A model generated the notes under the pieces. The model saw nothing but the letters and a program-made list of their open reading frames with translations. It made no database searches and was not told where the DNA came from. The position numbers and the translations under genes were made by a program. Shown in pieces: positions 1 to 11,300 of a DNA stretch of 64,000 bases. How positions within the stretch are numbered: the stretch's first letter is position 1; each line of letters opens with the position of its first letter. The stretch spans positions 944,247,195 through 944,311,194 of the forward strand of contig OY728120.1 of NCBI GenBank assembly GCA_963277665.1, read 5' to 3'. This DNA is from Viscum album. Taxonomy: Eukaryota; Streptophyta; Magnoliopsida; Santalales; Viscaceae.

Positions 1-43
1 GATGGAGGATGCCAGTTGTGCACTCCACTGGTATGAGCAGTGT

Positions 44-1450
44 TCACAGCTCATCTCGAAGATTATTGATGCGTTTGTCCAGTATCTCATCTTGAGGTAT
101 TGGCCTGTTCAGAGAGTAGGTCAGACCTTTCCATATGGTGATGAAATCTGATACCCTCTCGTTCTCCCTCTGTTTGTAATTCATGAGGTCGCTGACCATT
201 GTTTTAGGCAATGTTGAGCTGAAGTGGAACAATAACTGCTGCTGAAGGTCTTCCCATCTTTTTATAGACTGAGCTGGTAGATTCATATACCAAACGAAGA
301 CAGATCCTTGCAAGGTCCGTATGAAGAATCTGAGTTTCACTACTTCTTGTTGTTCCGGAGTTCCCATCATAGGGTCACAATAAGACGTGTAGTGCATTAA
401 ATGTTGTTATGGATCGCCTGATCCATTAAAAATAGGTAATACAGGGCTCTTGAAATTGTGTGGAGGAGGCGTGTTGCTCTCCCAATCTGGGCAGGGCTTC
501 TGCTCGGACTGTATCGGAACATGTCAACCTTCCATTTCTTCCAATCTATCTGTCAGTGCCTCGATGGTGTGGGTGAGACCCTATTTTACATCCTGTTGGG
601 CATAGTCTTGGGAAGGTGTAGCCCGAGTCATTTCTTGAAGATCCAGCTCGGTCGGCACCAGGGGTGCATGTTCCATTTGTGACCCCTTCAGAGGGTTCAG
701 ACGTACTCGCTCCGGTTACTTCCTGAGTGGAGGGAAGCCTTGGTACTCACCCGAATCCATGTTCATGTAGTTGTATGGACCAGGTGCCTCTTTGGGTGGG
801 ATCCCTGACCGTGGTTTGTCTTCCGGGGTGAACCTGGGTCCTTGAGGTGCACTTGTTGGGAGCACAAGGTGTGGCTCTTCTTGGTAATCTCATTCAATGA
901 GACAATTCCTCTAGTGTAGCTTGGCATTAAGCCGCCTCAATTATTTCATTTCCTCCTCCTGTCGAGTGAATCTCTCTTCGAGCGTAAGTTCCTCATTTTT
1001 GTCTAGAGAAGGAGGAGGGTTAGGAGTAACCAGTCCTTTATTCTTATCCTTGTTGGAAGCTCACAGGGTAAGTGGAGGAGGGTTAGCTGGAAGGGCGGCC
1101 ATATTTAGGGTGGCCCTCTTGTTCCGGGTGTGCACACCTGATGGTTCGTTGTGAGTCACAGCCTAACCGGAACCATCGTCTCCCAATCCATTAGGATTTT
1201 CATCATCTCTGGTGTCACCAATGGGGTCAGCCTCTATGGCGTTGAGGGATGCATATCGTGGGGTGGTGAAGATGTCTTCTTCCAAATAGGAAGAGGATCT
1301 CTCGTGCCTTTTGCTGGTCCTCCATTTCATGTCCCGGGATTTCTTTCGGACTCCTTTAGAAAGGGTGACGTGGAGAGTTCCTTGATGCGACCTTACGATA
1401 CGCCTACCACTTGAAGGGGATGATGATTCCAAGGATAGGATAGGGTAGGA
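44..1450 (-). pseudogene. Decayed gag of a Ty3/gypsy retrotransposon, 5' part, truncated by window start
   Basis: Read on the minus strand, the segment 397-44 encodes a retrotransposon Gag core: a charged coil, then LQGSVFVWYMNLPAQSI, then a WEDLQQ segment and an FITIWKGL segment. This fits the retrotrans_gag family, which forms the virus-like particle in the cytoplasm. The same frame can be followed upstream with stops through an FNGSGDP segment at about 430 and a RLEEMEG coil at about 525. A Glu/Arg-rich coil (FTRQEEEMK) sits near 950-990. A TAA interrupts just before the QHLMHY segment at about 400, and further stops lie near 560, 730 and 920. Protease and pol would lie to the left, outside the window. 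The GC content is clearly higher than that of the DNA right of 8380, suggesting a separate, less decayed insertion. Family assignment is confident; the start of gag is not. Confidence 0.75.
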
Positions 1451-2185
1451 ACCTCCTCTTCTGATTTTCCTCCCTAGATGAAAAAATACTGATTCTCATG
1501 GGGGAGGTTGTTGTTGATGTGGTAAAAATGCCCCCATCCCTAAGGTATGGGGCTGGCTCTATTCCATAGATGTTGAGTCTTTTCCCATTTATATTGGTCT
1601 TACAGGGGAATTTGTTGTCAAAAATGCCCCTAGACCTGCAGGCTATGGTTGAACCTGGATTGCAGCAGTGGTTGCTGCTATTGCTACCTGACTGATCTTG
1701 CGTGCCCTAATTTCGGGGTGAACTGGATCTGATTCCAAGTTCACTTGTGAATCAATCCCCTCTGGAGAGGCAAGAAATGACTTCTGATTGGCCTCTCTCA
1801 AGTGAGGGGCCTATTGTATGCTTTCGGTGTCCTGGTTCAGGAGTTCATGAATTGCTAGTTCCCATCGGGCCTGACACTTCTCGGACTCACTCAACGCATG
1901 TCTTTGCTGGGTGTGTCACCTTTCCCAAACAGGGAGACCACTCAATCGCTATCTTGACATGATGGCGTTGCAATATATTACGTCGAACAGGTTCTTCTAG
2001 GCGGGGAGTCGAGTGAAATGAAGAGCTCTATGTTCTCTATATCCTCTGATATGGACTCTCGTCGGAGCGTCACCAATGATGCGACGCATCTGGTGCAATG
2101 CATGGACGTGGGCTAACTCAATGTTTCCTTTACGCCTCTCAGGTCTCGGTTGCCGTGCCAGAGGAAGAGATTCCAGGTCGATGTG

Positions 2186-2605
2186 TTACAGGAGGTCTCC
2201 TATTTTCTGTACGCGATCTACATACCCATCGTAGGAGAGGAAGGTTGATTTCAGCCGGTGGAGGGTTGTCCATATATTGGAGAAGATATCGTCCGCACAT
2301 TCTTCTGACAAATTTCTGGGTATGTCAAATTGGGAGGGGGCTGTGGGCCAAAACATAACTAGGATATCATCTCTGGCCAGTCGTTTCCTCAAGTGCAACA
2401 TGTCAGCACACTCTTCCACTAGCGATTCCTTTACCAGGTCGGCCCAACTGAGGTGATCACTGATAGCGTAGTCAGAGGCAGTGGGGCCGGTAGGTGTTAA
2501 ATTATCATGTGGGCGATATCGAGGTGGTTCAGAAGCCGAACGTAGCCACGAACCATCTTTTGATTGAAGAAGGTTGTCGTTGGCGACTGGCTGAGGATCT
2601 GACAT
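2186..2605 (-). CDS. Unrecognised open frame, 139 codons, in the retroelement leader
   Basis: An uninterrupted minus-strand frame of 139 codons. Its product begins MSDPQPVANDN, is mostly hydrophilic, has an acidic and leucine-containing middle (SWADLVKESLVEECADML) and ends in a region with aromatic residues. I recognise no domain. It lies upstream of gag in the same orientation, so it could be a piece of an extra leader ORF of the element. It could also be a chance open frame in GC-richer DNA. No splice sites or promoter can be tied to it. Confidence 0.25.
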   Translation of the reverse strand: MSDPQPVANDNLLQSKDGSWLRSASEPPRYRPHDNLTPTGPTASDYAISDHLSWADLVKESLVEECADMLHLRKRLARDDILVMFWPTAPSQFDIPRNLSEECADDIFSNIWTTLHRLKSTFLSYDGYVDRVQKIGDLL

Positions 2606-2659
2606 GCTCCATCCTGTCCTTCTAAGTGCCTCGGCATACGAGTTCTTTTCTGTTCTTGA

Positions 2660-3780
2660 TTCGGCAGGGGGAGGACCTTCCTGTCGATATGATATGTTAC
2701 TGCAGGGAGGACGTCCGCAGTGGTGGCCGCAATGGTGAGGACTACCATCACAGCTGCCACAGGGAGAGAACCCGTGGGGTAAACCCTAGGGAGGGCCTTC
2801 AGAATGTACTACAATGAGGGGAGGGCCTTCTGTTTGAATGATGTCTGGGTGGGGAGGGCCTCCGCTATCCGTGTCGTAATGGAGATGGCTACCATTACTG
2901 CTCGACGCCTCACTGCATAGAGGACTTTTCCAGTGCATACCCCGGGGAGGACCTCCAAGGTGTGTTGCATTTAGGGGAGGGCCTTCTGGATGCGTAGCGT
3001 TGTTACAGGGAGGGCCTTTGCAACAACTGCCATCATGGTGAGGATGACCGTCATGGTTTGACATTTGATGTGAATCCTGGGGAGGACCTTCAAGATACAC
3101 TGCGAAAATAAGAGGACCTTTTTTTTCTTTGGGCCATTGCGCGGGGGACCTTCGCAATGGTGACCATAGTGGTGAGGACTACCATCACAGCTATTGAAAT
3201 GGTGAGGACTACTATTTCAGATACCATAGGGAGAATGTATGAGGGGTACACCCTGGGGAGGGCCTTCATAATGTACCGCAACGAGGGTAGGGCCTTCTTG
3301 TTGATCGGCGTCTCTGCGGGGAGGACCTCTGTTATCAGAGTGGCAAGGACTACCACTGTGATATGATTCCCGGTTGTGTGAAGTGTCTTTGCAACGTAAC
3401 CACTGTGGGGAACCATCAGGGCATGCCACGTCAAGGGGAAGACCTTATTTTCATGATGAGACGTCACTGTAGGGAGGGCCTCCACAGTTGTGACTATGAA
3501 AGTGAGGACTATTATCATAATCGGTGGTCCCACTGCATGGAGAGTGTTTGTAGTGTATAACCTGAGGAGGACCTTCAGGGTGGACCGCATCAAGTGGAGG
3601 GCCTTCTTGCTACTTAATATTCTGGTCATGCAGAGGGCTTCCGTGACTCGCATCAAAATAGAATCTCTCATGAACGATCGTTATATGTCCGTGGGGGAGG
3701 CCCCCACGGGTGCTCTGGGGGGGGGGGGGACCTTCATAGCTTCTTGTAGCAACATTTCGGGGAGGACCTTCACAACTGCT
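2660..3780. repeat. Degenerate short-motif array, GGAGGRCCTTC
   Basis: About twenty copies of a core close to GGGGAGGRCCTTC recur at irregular spacing of roughly 30-100 bases, for example near 2667, 2790, 2820, 2943, 2974, 3080, 3255, 3320, 3565, 3594 and 3760. On the minus strand many cores read as Glu-Gly-Pro-Pro (EGPP), separated by His/Ser-rich stretches. The array lies within the leader of the minus-strand Ty3/gypsy element. It may be a decayed minisatellite or a repeated Pro-rich coding stretch; the frame is not kept throughout. Confidence 0.55.
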
Positions 3781-4514
3781 ACTGCACTCCCATAATATGG
3801 TAATGTTCGGGCATGGTTTCGAGCCTTCGATATGTGCTTAGCGACATTGGGAACCCTATCTTCCAGCTGAGCGGAGTCATGAACCCCCTCTTTATTTTCC
3901 GGCTGCCTTCGGCGCCTTCAGGGAGCTTTGTTACGGGCAGCGGGGACCGTCAGCTGTTGATAACGGCCTTCACCATCGGGTCCCTTTCTAATTAGGTCTC
4001 GTGATGCTACCAGGATATGCTGACAAACATCCAGACTTTTAGCTGGGATATTTTATTTCTCTGGAGAATCAATCATGATGGACAGGGGTCCCCTAGTTGG
4101 AATGATTGAAGCTACTCGATCTGGTTTCCCTTGCCTTGTGGAATATTGCCGACGACCCTCCTGGGAAAAAGCAGGGATGCAGATCTACTCCGAGGTGGCT
4201 ATCTCATCTCTTAGATGAGTCGCCTCAATTCAGGAGACGGGCTCACAAACCTGAGTCCTTTCTGTTGTCGCTGATGCAAATACATTCTGGAAAGTCTGCA
4301 TGATATGATCTGGGATCGATACCTGCTCCTCCATCATTGCCAGGATATGCAGAGAGACATCTTTTCCTGAAATAGGTATGAAGGACTATTCCGGTATCGG
4401 AGTAGGAATATCCTGCCCTGGTCCTCCGGTGGTCAGTGGGTACTGACAATTCTCCTGTGTTGGGGAAGGAGAACGAATCTGCCCTTGTGCTGGGATATGC
4501 CAGTTTATCTCTCC

Positions 4515-4890
4515 ATTTTCCACCACATCGGGATGGCGGACATTACTTACATCTGCAGGGAGCTGGACCTATATATGTTGGTTTCCCACCATATCGAGTC
4601 GGTGGCCTTTGTTGACAGGGATACATGCATGCCTATTAATTTCCGCCACATCTGGATGGCGGGCTTTGATGATCACCACCATGTCGGGATGGTGGGCGTC
4701 AGGAGCATCTTCCAGGAGCTGGTCCTGTAGGCGCTGGGTTGCCACCACGTCTGGTTGGTGGGATTCATGACCCTGGGAAAAGAGAGGTGCATGCCTAGTA
4801 GGTGACATCCTTTGTGGGCGATGGGCTTGATGGAGCTCTACGCGGATGTGCGCCTGCTCGTATAATGGTGCCATGTCTGGATGGCGTACC
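4515..4890. repeat. Degenerate tandem repeat, CCACCATGTCGGGATGGYGG-like
   Basis: Six related copies of a near-palindromic core (CCACCAYRTCKGGATGGYGG) occur near 4520, 4589, 4642, 4676, 4740 and 4867, mostly 35-70 bases apart. On the minus strand several copies read as His-Pro-Asp-Met/Val. Copies have diverged by substitutions and indels. Each core can fold on itself because it starts with CCACC and ends with GGTGG or a variant. Confidence 0.5.
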
Positions 4891-6430
4891 TTGGAGGAGT
4901 GGACAGGTGTATGTGCCTGCTCGCAATACATCTCTATGACTGGGCAGCAGAGCTCCTCCTTAGGGACAAGGGTGATGAACGGTCCCTGGTTGTATGTTTT
5001 CCTCCCTCATCAGGCAGTCCGAGGGGCCGGAGCTCGGGGAGCATGGGCCAGGATCCTCGGGGCGACATCCTCTTTAGCGTGAGGATGTTGAGTCGCAGCC
5101 TGACCGTGACGATGTCTTCCTGCGGGGGCCTTAGAGCGGAACCCCCGTTCAGCGGGGATGAAGTCCTCAGTGTTGACCTCATCCACCTACCTAAGATAAG
5201 GGAGGTATGTGTTTTCTCGTTCTGGGGATAGACTTCTGAAATGGTTTGAGACGGCAACAGGGGCCGTCTGGATCTGCTCCCATGGTCGCTGCTAGGCAGG
5301 CGACCGGAAGGTCATGACGGATTGGAGGGCGTGCATGGATGCCTCCACCATCGGGAGAGTACCAGTCAGGTGGTACTCTCGGATCAGCGCATCCGAGACC
5401 CAGCATTTAAGACACTGGGTAGGTGACGGGGTCCTCCAATGGTGACGGTGTCTGGTCATTGCGTAGCTTGAATCACACACCTGTGAGTTCCTTCGTGATT
5501 CCTTTGGATCGAAGGGAGTTCTGATTGGTACCTGTAAAGTATTTTAACAAATACAAACAACAAACCCATGAAAGCAGCATATCATAATGCCATGCGCAAT
5601 TAATTACCTTGTGTAGCCCTTATTGTGAGTATAAGGGGGTACAGAGTGGGATTAGATTAAATCTGTCATTCTTGGTTAAAGATTCGCATTGGGTTCACCA
5701 TTTTTTGTTTCGTGACGAATCGGATGGACTGGACCGACGCGCCCGATTATCGATCTCATGGAGGGCTGAACTCCACTCAATAACTAAGGTCGAGTATATT
5801 GGTATTCATTTCAAAATTCCCAATGGTTCCATATCCAATGATACGTGGACCTATTTTCCCAAGGCAGGCGTTCGCCGGGTGATTTGGTCGGCGATTCTAA
5901 AGAACTCACATTGGTTGAGAGGATGGGAAGTTGGTCTCATCGTACCATTAGGGGGGGGGGGGTAATTATTGTATGTTCTGGGACTCTCTTATAAATTTAA
6001 GACATGCTCATATGTTCGTGAATCTTTGGTTTATAACCAAGAATAGTATCCATGGATTACTCCTGGTTGGCAATGGTCAGCTGGACGCAGGGATTCGGAA
6101 TCCTTTAGGCCCAAGGTTTACCATCCCTCATTGGATTAATGACTCTGAGGAATTTGGACTAACTGAGATGGCGCTGGTTTGAAGCCTCATCACTGGGCGA
6201 TCTAGAGATTATTTTTTTCCAGGGGGGATGGATAATGACTTGATCATTTGGATCAAACCCATGATACGAGCTTCCTACGTATCCTTGTGAGAGGAATTAG
6301 AATCCTCATAGTTCAGTTTGGGACGGGGATTAAAATTCTAGGTGGCCCAATGAGATGGTGGATGGGGCTTACACTCTCAGGTAGCCCATAGAGTTGGTGA
6401 ACCAACATGAAGGGGTCAAAACGAACGGGT

Positions 6431-6675
6431 GGTGGGCTTTAACCTTGTGGAGGTATCCTATGTACCATGCCTTGACATGGATCAAAGTCCTCGTAGTTCG
6501 CATGAGTTGGTGTCGGAGAACTGACGTGAAGATGGACTGGGGGTCTGATGGGTAATGGGATTAAACCTCGTGGATGCTTCCTATGTACCATGCCTTGACA
6601 TGGATCAAAGTCCTTGTACTTCGTATGAGCTAGTTTTAGGGTTGGTGCTTACTCTAAGCCCACGTGATTCATGCT
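6431..6675. repeat. Two tandem copies of a 123-bp unit
   Basis: The stretch containing CTATGTACCATGCCTTGACA (20 bases identical in both copies) occurs twice with a constant 123-base offset, near 6468 and 6591. A more diverged third copy may start near 6230 (TCAAACCC...TTCCTACGTATCC). The copies lie inside the putative minus-strand LTR. Confidence 0.65.
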
Positions 6676-7365
6676 CGGTGTGGGAAACAAGAGGCAGTAG
6701 AGACCTGACTGTCACGTCGTGAATGGTGCATCTGTGGGAAGCAGAGTGGGGCTTACTCATAGGGTAGCCCAAGAAGTCGGGGATTACTCCATAAGGGAGA
6801 CCCGATGGTGACAAAGACCAAAGTGAGATGGAAAGGATAATGAAATCCCCTATGTCCATCTCCCCTCTTGGCCCCCTGGCTCCGGGGAAGTACGGAGGTG
6901 CATGAGTGCTACCTCCAATAAGAAAAGCTAGGGGCATTCACTAAGGAGGCTTCCCTGTTCAGTTCCAGAATAGGGGAGAAGTTACCTCCGCCAGAGTTGA
7001 AGGGAAATGGATGTGGGGTCCCCCAATCTGGTGAGTGGAGAGGCAGAAAGGTGACTCCAGGCTTGGACCTTGCATTACCGTGGGAATTTGAACCCTGGAA
7101 CGCTTCGAGAATCGGCTCAAGGGTCGAAGCAACCCCTTTTCCCTCACATAACATGGTTATGTGAACTCAAGGCAGTGCACTGATGTGACTGATGGTTGCA
7201 TCATATGGGTCTGGTGGCTTCAGGGGAAACCTTGGCTCAGGGCTGATGAATGGGCCAATGAGGAGGTTGCGAAGGATCAGGCCGGATTGGATGTATTTTA
7301 TCTGACATAGGGTATCGGAACACCGAGGGAGTTGGCGGGCCACACGGGTGTATGAGGAGTGGCCC

Positions 7366-7600
7366 CCTTTGCATAGGGGGGTGCTACGTGGCTGGAGAGG
7401 CCGTCCGCGAACCAGGGTGGTCCATGGACTAATAGGCATCCCGCGTACCAGGACGGTACGCGGCTCCGAGTTCAGTCCGAATACCAGGTTGGTACACGGG
7501 GGAGTCCATGCGAGCAGCATCTGGCAAGGGTAATGCCGGTAGGGGGTTCATCGGTCAAGGCTTTTCCCACGTAGGAGGGTGATACGCGGTTCGTCAGATC
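7366..7600. repeat. Cluster of hairpin-forming CCGCGTACC...GGTACGCGG repeats
   Basis: A perfect 9-bp inverted repeat with a 5-base loop lies at 7441-7463 (CCGCGTACC, AGGAC, GGTACGCGG). Related half-decayed copies sit near 7405 (CCGCGAACC...GGTCCATGG) and 7478 (CCGAATACC...GGTACACGG), with looser ones near 7370 and 7565. Spacing of the three best copies is about 36 bases. They lie between the TATA box and the inner LTR end, so transcripts of the element would carry them. Confidence 0.5.
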
Positions 7601-7858
7601 GAAAAAGGGGCATAAACTTTCGGGTCCGCAGGGAGTGCATCCGTAGAGGGGTCATGGTTCACTGTATTTTTTTTTTTTTTAAGTTCATGGTTCACCAAAT
7701 TTTCATGCATTTTTGGTTCCTTATTAATTCATTTCCACCTTCATACCTATTCTAGTTCACGAATTGGAACTTCACTGTTTACGAAATCCTAAGCTCCTTC
7801 CTCCCAAATCCTTCCACCGGAATCTGATCGATCTCTCCCTTTTCTCCCCTTAGATGTC

Positions 7859-7866
7859 CTTTTATA
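7859..7866 (-). promoter_or_regulatory. TATA box of the putative minus-strand LTR
   Basis: The minus strand reads CCCTCTATAAAAGGACATC, a consensus plant TATA element in GC-richer DNA. Its position within the putative LTR and orientation toward gag fit an LTR promoter. Confidence 0.5.
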
Positions 7867-8379
7867 GAGGGTGGAAAAGGGTTCTATTGTGGTCATGCGG
7901 AACCTTCTACAGAGGCCCATGACCGAAAAACCAGTGTACGGATGACTCGGCCAAAAGTCTACAACTCACAGGGGCATTGAATGCACCTCACCCGTGAACG
8001 AAGTCAGTTTGAGGGGGGCTTCACGGCCGCATAGGGTTCTGCCTCTATTCCATGAACGACGAAACATGTGGTATGGGCCAGCTGGCACGGTTTGTGGTTG
8101 GGGTGGTTCATGTCGATGGATCATCCTGGTGCTCATCTTGTTTCATGCCCGCAGAGGATCCCCGCCTTTGTTTCGCGAATGACAGCGGTCCGTAGAGGGG
8201 GATGCTTCGCGGAACTGGCTGCGTACCGTTTATATTAGACTGGTCTTCAGACTGGTATGTCTTATGCCAACTTCTCCACATTTTTTCCCAATTCCTCGAT
8301 GGAAATTGGGTAGAATCATCTCTTGAATTAAGGGGATTCTAATTCTGCTTCGCGGATTTTTCAGGACCCTAGAGTGTCA

Positions 8380-11300
8380 ATGAAATTATTACTTTTATTG
8401 TTATTATTTATTTTATGAAGGCTGGGTTTTACTGTAATTACTTTATTTACACTGAATCAGTGGACTTCATTTTCTGAAAATGAATTATACATTATTTTAA
8501 AATCATTCACTTTCTTGTGATCATTTTAGATATCACTATACATTATTCATTGTACATTATTTGTCTACTTTATGTTCAAATATTTAATTTAATAGATGAA
8601 TTATTAATCATTTATATTAATTTGATTATGTTTCAACCATATAACATTTATTTATATGGTATTATTTTAATTAATAATATTTCGAATGTTATTTCATTTA
8701 CTATGGAAATATTTATGTTCTTTATTCCCAATTCAATGTAGATAATTATTGACTTATAAGAAATTTTGAAAATATATTTTATTAATAATTAAAAATAAGG
8801 GGGATTGATAGGTCATGAAAGTGATGGGTGGGGCCCAGTTTTAGATATCCCCTCTATACATCTATAAGTCTTAGGAGAAAAAAATATGCCTGCCATAATA
8901 GATGAGTTTCTGATTTACACCTACCCATCTATTAATAATGATGTCTTAGTTGAGAGGATTTGATATTAAACATCCTGATATCTTGGTTGAGATTCATTAA
9001 TCATGAGTGTCTGTAATTAAGAATTTTATTTAATAAAATTTCAATTCCTATTTGATGAAATGTTTTTCTATAGAGTTATAGAGTAATACCTAAACCATAA
9101 GTTCTATTTTTTCTCTATGAAGGAGGGGAGTATCACTTCATACAAAATTCTATAACTATATAATATCATCCCCTCCAACCATGAGTGATATTATTTTTCT
9201 TGAGAGATAATCATATATAGTCTATGAAGTATTATTGATGTAACATACTGAAATCTAACAATGATATTTATGACCATTTCATATATCCTAATATTAGCGG
9301 TTTAAGTAGATGAATGAGAAGAACTTGTGGTAATTCCCAATAAATAAAATAGTAGAATATGGTGTGGGTATCAACAAAGTAGGGAAATTATAAAATATTT
9401 TCATATTAATGTTTTTGAAAGAGTCATATTCTCATGAAAATATTCCAAAAACATTTTTTGTGGATCATTTTGGAATAATTAGTGAAAAATACTTACACTA
9501 GACTTTTTGGTGTGGTCTGTTTTAATTTTAAGGATGAAAGAGAGTTTATTGGATTATATTACTAAACATCAAGTTCCAATCATGATTTATTATGGAGTGT
9601 ATATAGATTACTAAAAGGGATGATCCCTATATATATAGGTTTATAAGGTACCTTTCATCTTCCTATATGTCACACCAAGACCATAATAGTTCTATTTTAC
9701 TTAGAATTAAATTCCTTTTTCTCAAAATGAATTAATGTCTAGGGTGTTTTAGACACTTACAAAATGCCCACATCCCAAATTTATTGATTGAAGTGATAAT
9801 TCTTAAACTAATAAATCAATGGCATGAGTATAACCAAGATCATGATCCCATATTATGTATTTATGCTGAAAATCCACCAAAATATAGAAACCTCAATCAT
9901 CAACTAAAATCCACCCAACTCTATCCATCATAACAGTTCCATAAAAATTTGTTATAGCTAACCACCAAGGCTATAAGTGTATCTTTAACCCAACTCATCT
10001 AGCTTAGCAGGTGTAGTGACTTCAGTGCATGCATCTCTACCATTAGAACACCCGAAGAAGATTCCTCTAAATTCCACTAGAGTTCTAATAGTCGGGTAAC
10101 CCATCCCTTTAATCCTTATATAAAATAGTCAAAAATTACTCCATTTGGGATAAGATAGTTCCCGTATCATTCCAAATTACTTTTCATTCCTCTTCAAGGA
10201 ATTAATACAACATAGATCTCACACACCCTATGGTATATCATAGATTGAAAAAACTAAATTATTCCTAGAATATACAACATAATACTTGAGGACATCCTCA
10301 TTATGAGACTAGTGCTATAGGCCCATTATATCTCAAATTGGTCCACCTTCATCCAGAAAATTTGGGAAAACCCTCTCCCAATAAATACTTGTGTGATCCC
10401 CCAATAACAAATTATTCCAGAGAAGATTTATAGTGTACCATGCTATAAACACAAATCCCGAGATGACTCACTAATGAAAAATAATTCACCTTGAATTAAT
10501 ACTATGTGAACTAAAATTAAACATTAAGGACTACATTCTATTTTATGTCCCAATCCCAATATCATGTGGTCAAATAATTAAACTCTAATGAATGAGTGTC
10601 ATCTTCTGTATGGATCTTGTACTACAGTTTTTCATAATATTTGGATTGAGATGATATACATTTCAATTATAAATAGGTTATCATCATTTTCAAAGACCCA
10701 CAATCGGGGTTAGTATTTGTATATTTTCCCTTAACTACTCTAAATTTATTATAAGCATCCATTCACTCAGGTCAACACCCAAAAACTCTCATCCCATTTG
10801 ATTTTTCACCATGGGAATCAGATATGGAAAATCAATATATTGACAAAATTCATGTGCCCCTCTAAATCATGTATTCCATTAATAATGGGGATTATGTATT
10901 TTTTATAATAAATTCCATATATTTTCCTCTCAAAATGATAGGATTCTTTGGGCATAATAAATCATTTATTACCATGACAATGTTGGTCCCTATCTTTTGG
11001 AAGTCGATAGAGCTGCATATATAATAAGAAACCCATACTAACCACTCAAAACTACAGTCTAAAACCCCCTTAATTTTTTTATCCTCCTTGTGTCTACATA
11101 ATGATCATAATTAATATAGTTTGAGATGTAATCATTAATTTTTTTTTCTATCACTTAACATAACTATTTTTTAGTATTTGTTTTTATTATCCTCATGTTT
11201 GATAATGGGATATTGATCTATGTAGCCAGTCAATCTAGTGTACCTTTAGGACAATTTTTTCACAATTTCATATGTATTATACATCCGATCAACCATAACA

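Larger units (their letters stand above)
1451..5531 (-). other. Long leader between gag remnant and putative LTR
   Basis: About 4 kb separate the gag remnant from the putative LTR. This stretch is moderately GC-rich and carries the two degenerate tandem repeat arrays and the unrecognised open frame listed separately. Some Tat/Ogre-type Ty3/gypsy elements have an extra coding region or a long repetitive leader upstream of gag, and this layout would fit that. I see no recognisable extra domain. From about 4900 to 5530 I see neither a convincing gene nor a repeat. Confidence 0.35.
5532..8379 (-). mobile_element. Putative 5' LTR of the minus-strand Ty3/gypsy element
   Basis: The right edge is inferred at 8379. 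There, minus-strand DNA would begin TGACACTC and base composition drops abruptly to very AT-rich sequence. A minus-strand TATA box lies about 510 bases inside. The left edge at 5532 is a weak guess, because minus-strand DNA reads ...TTTACA followed by a leader and I could not match a known tRNA primer there. The length (about 2.85 kb) is within the range for large Ty3/gypsy LTRs. No second LTR lies in the window to confirm either end. Confidence 0.35.

Noticed and set aside
3717..3730. Homopolymer runs (G at 3717-3730 and 5950-5962, C at 38190-38199) as signals
   Set aside because: Isolated homopolymers without context; length may even reflect sequencing error.
8791..8820. A plus-strand PPT-LTR junction
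   Set aside because: The purine tract and TGAT start are suggestive, but no LTR end, partner copy or internal coding sequence supports an element there, so it is mentioned only inside the region entry.
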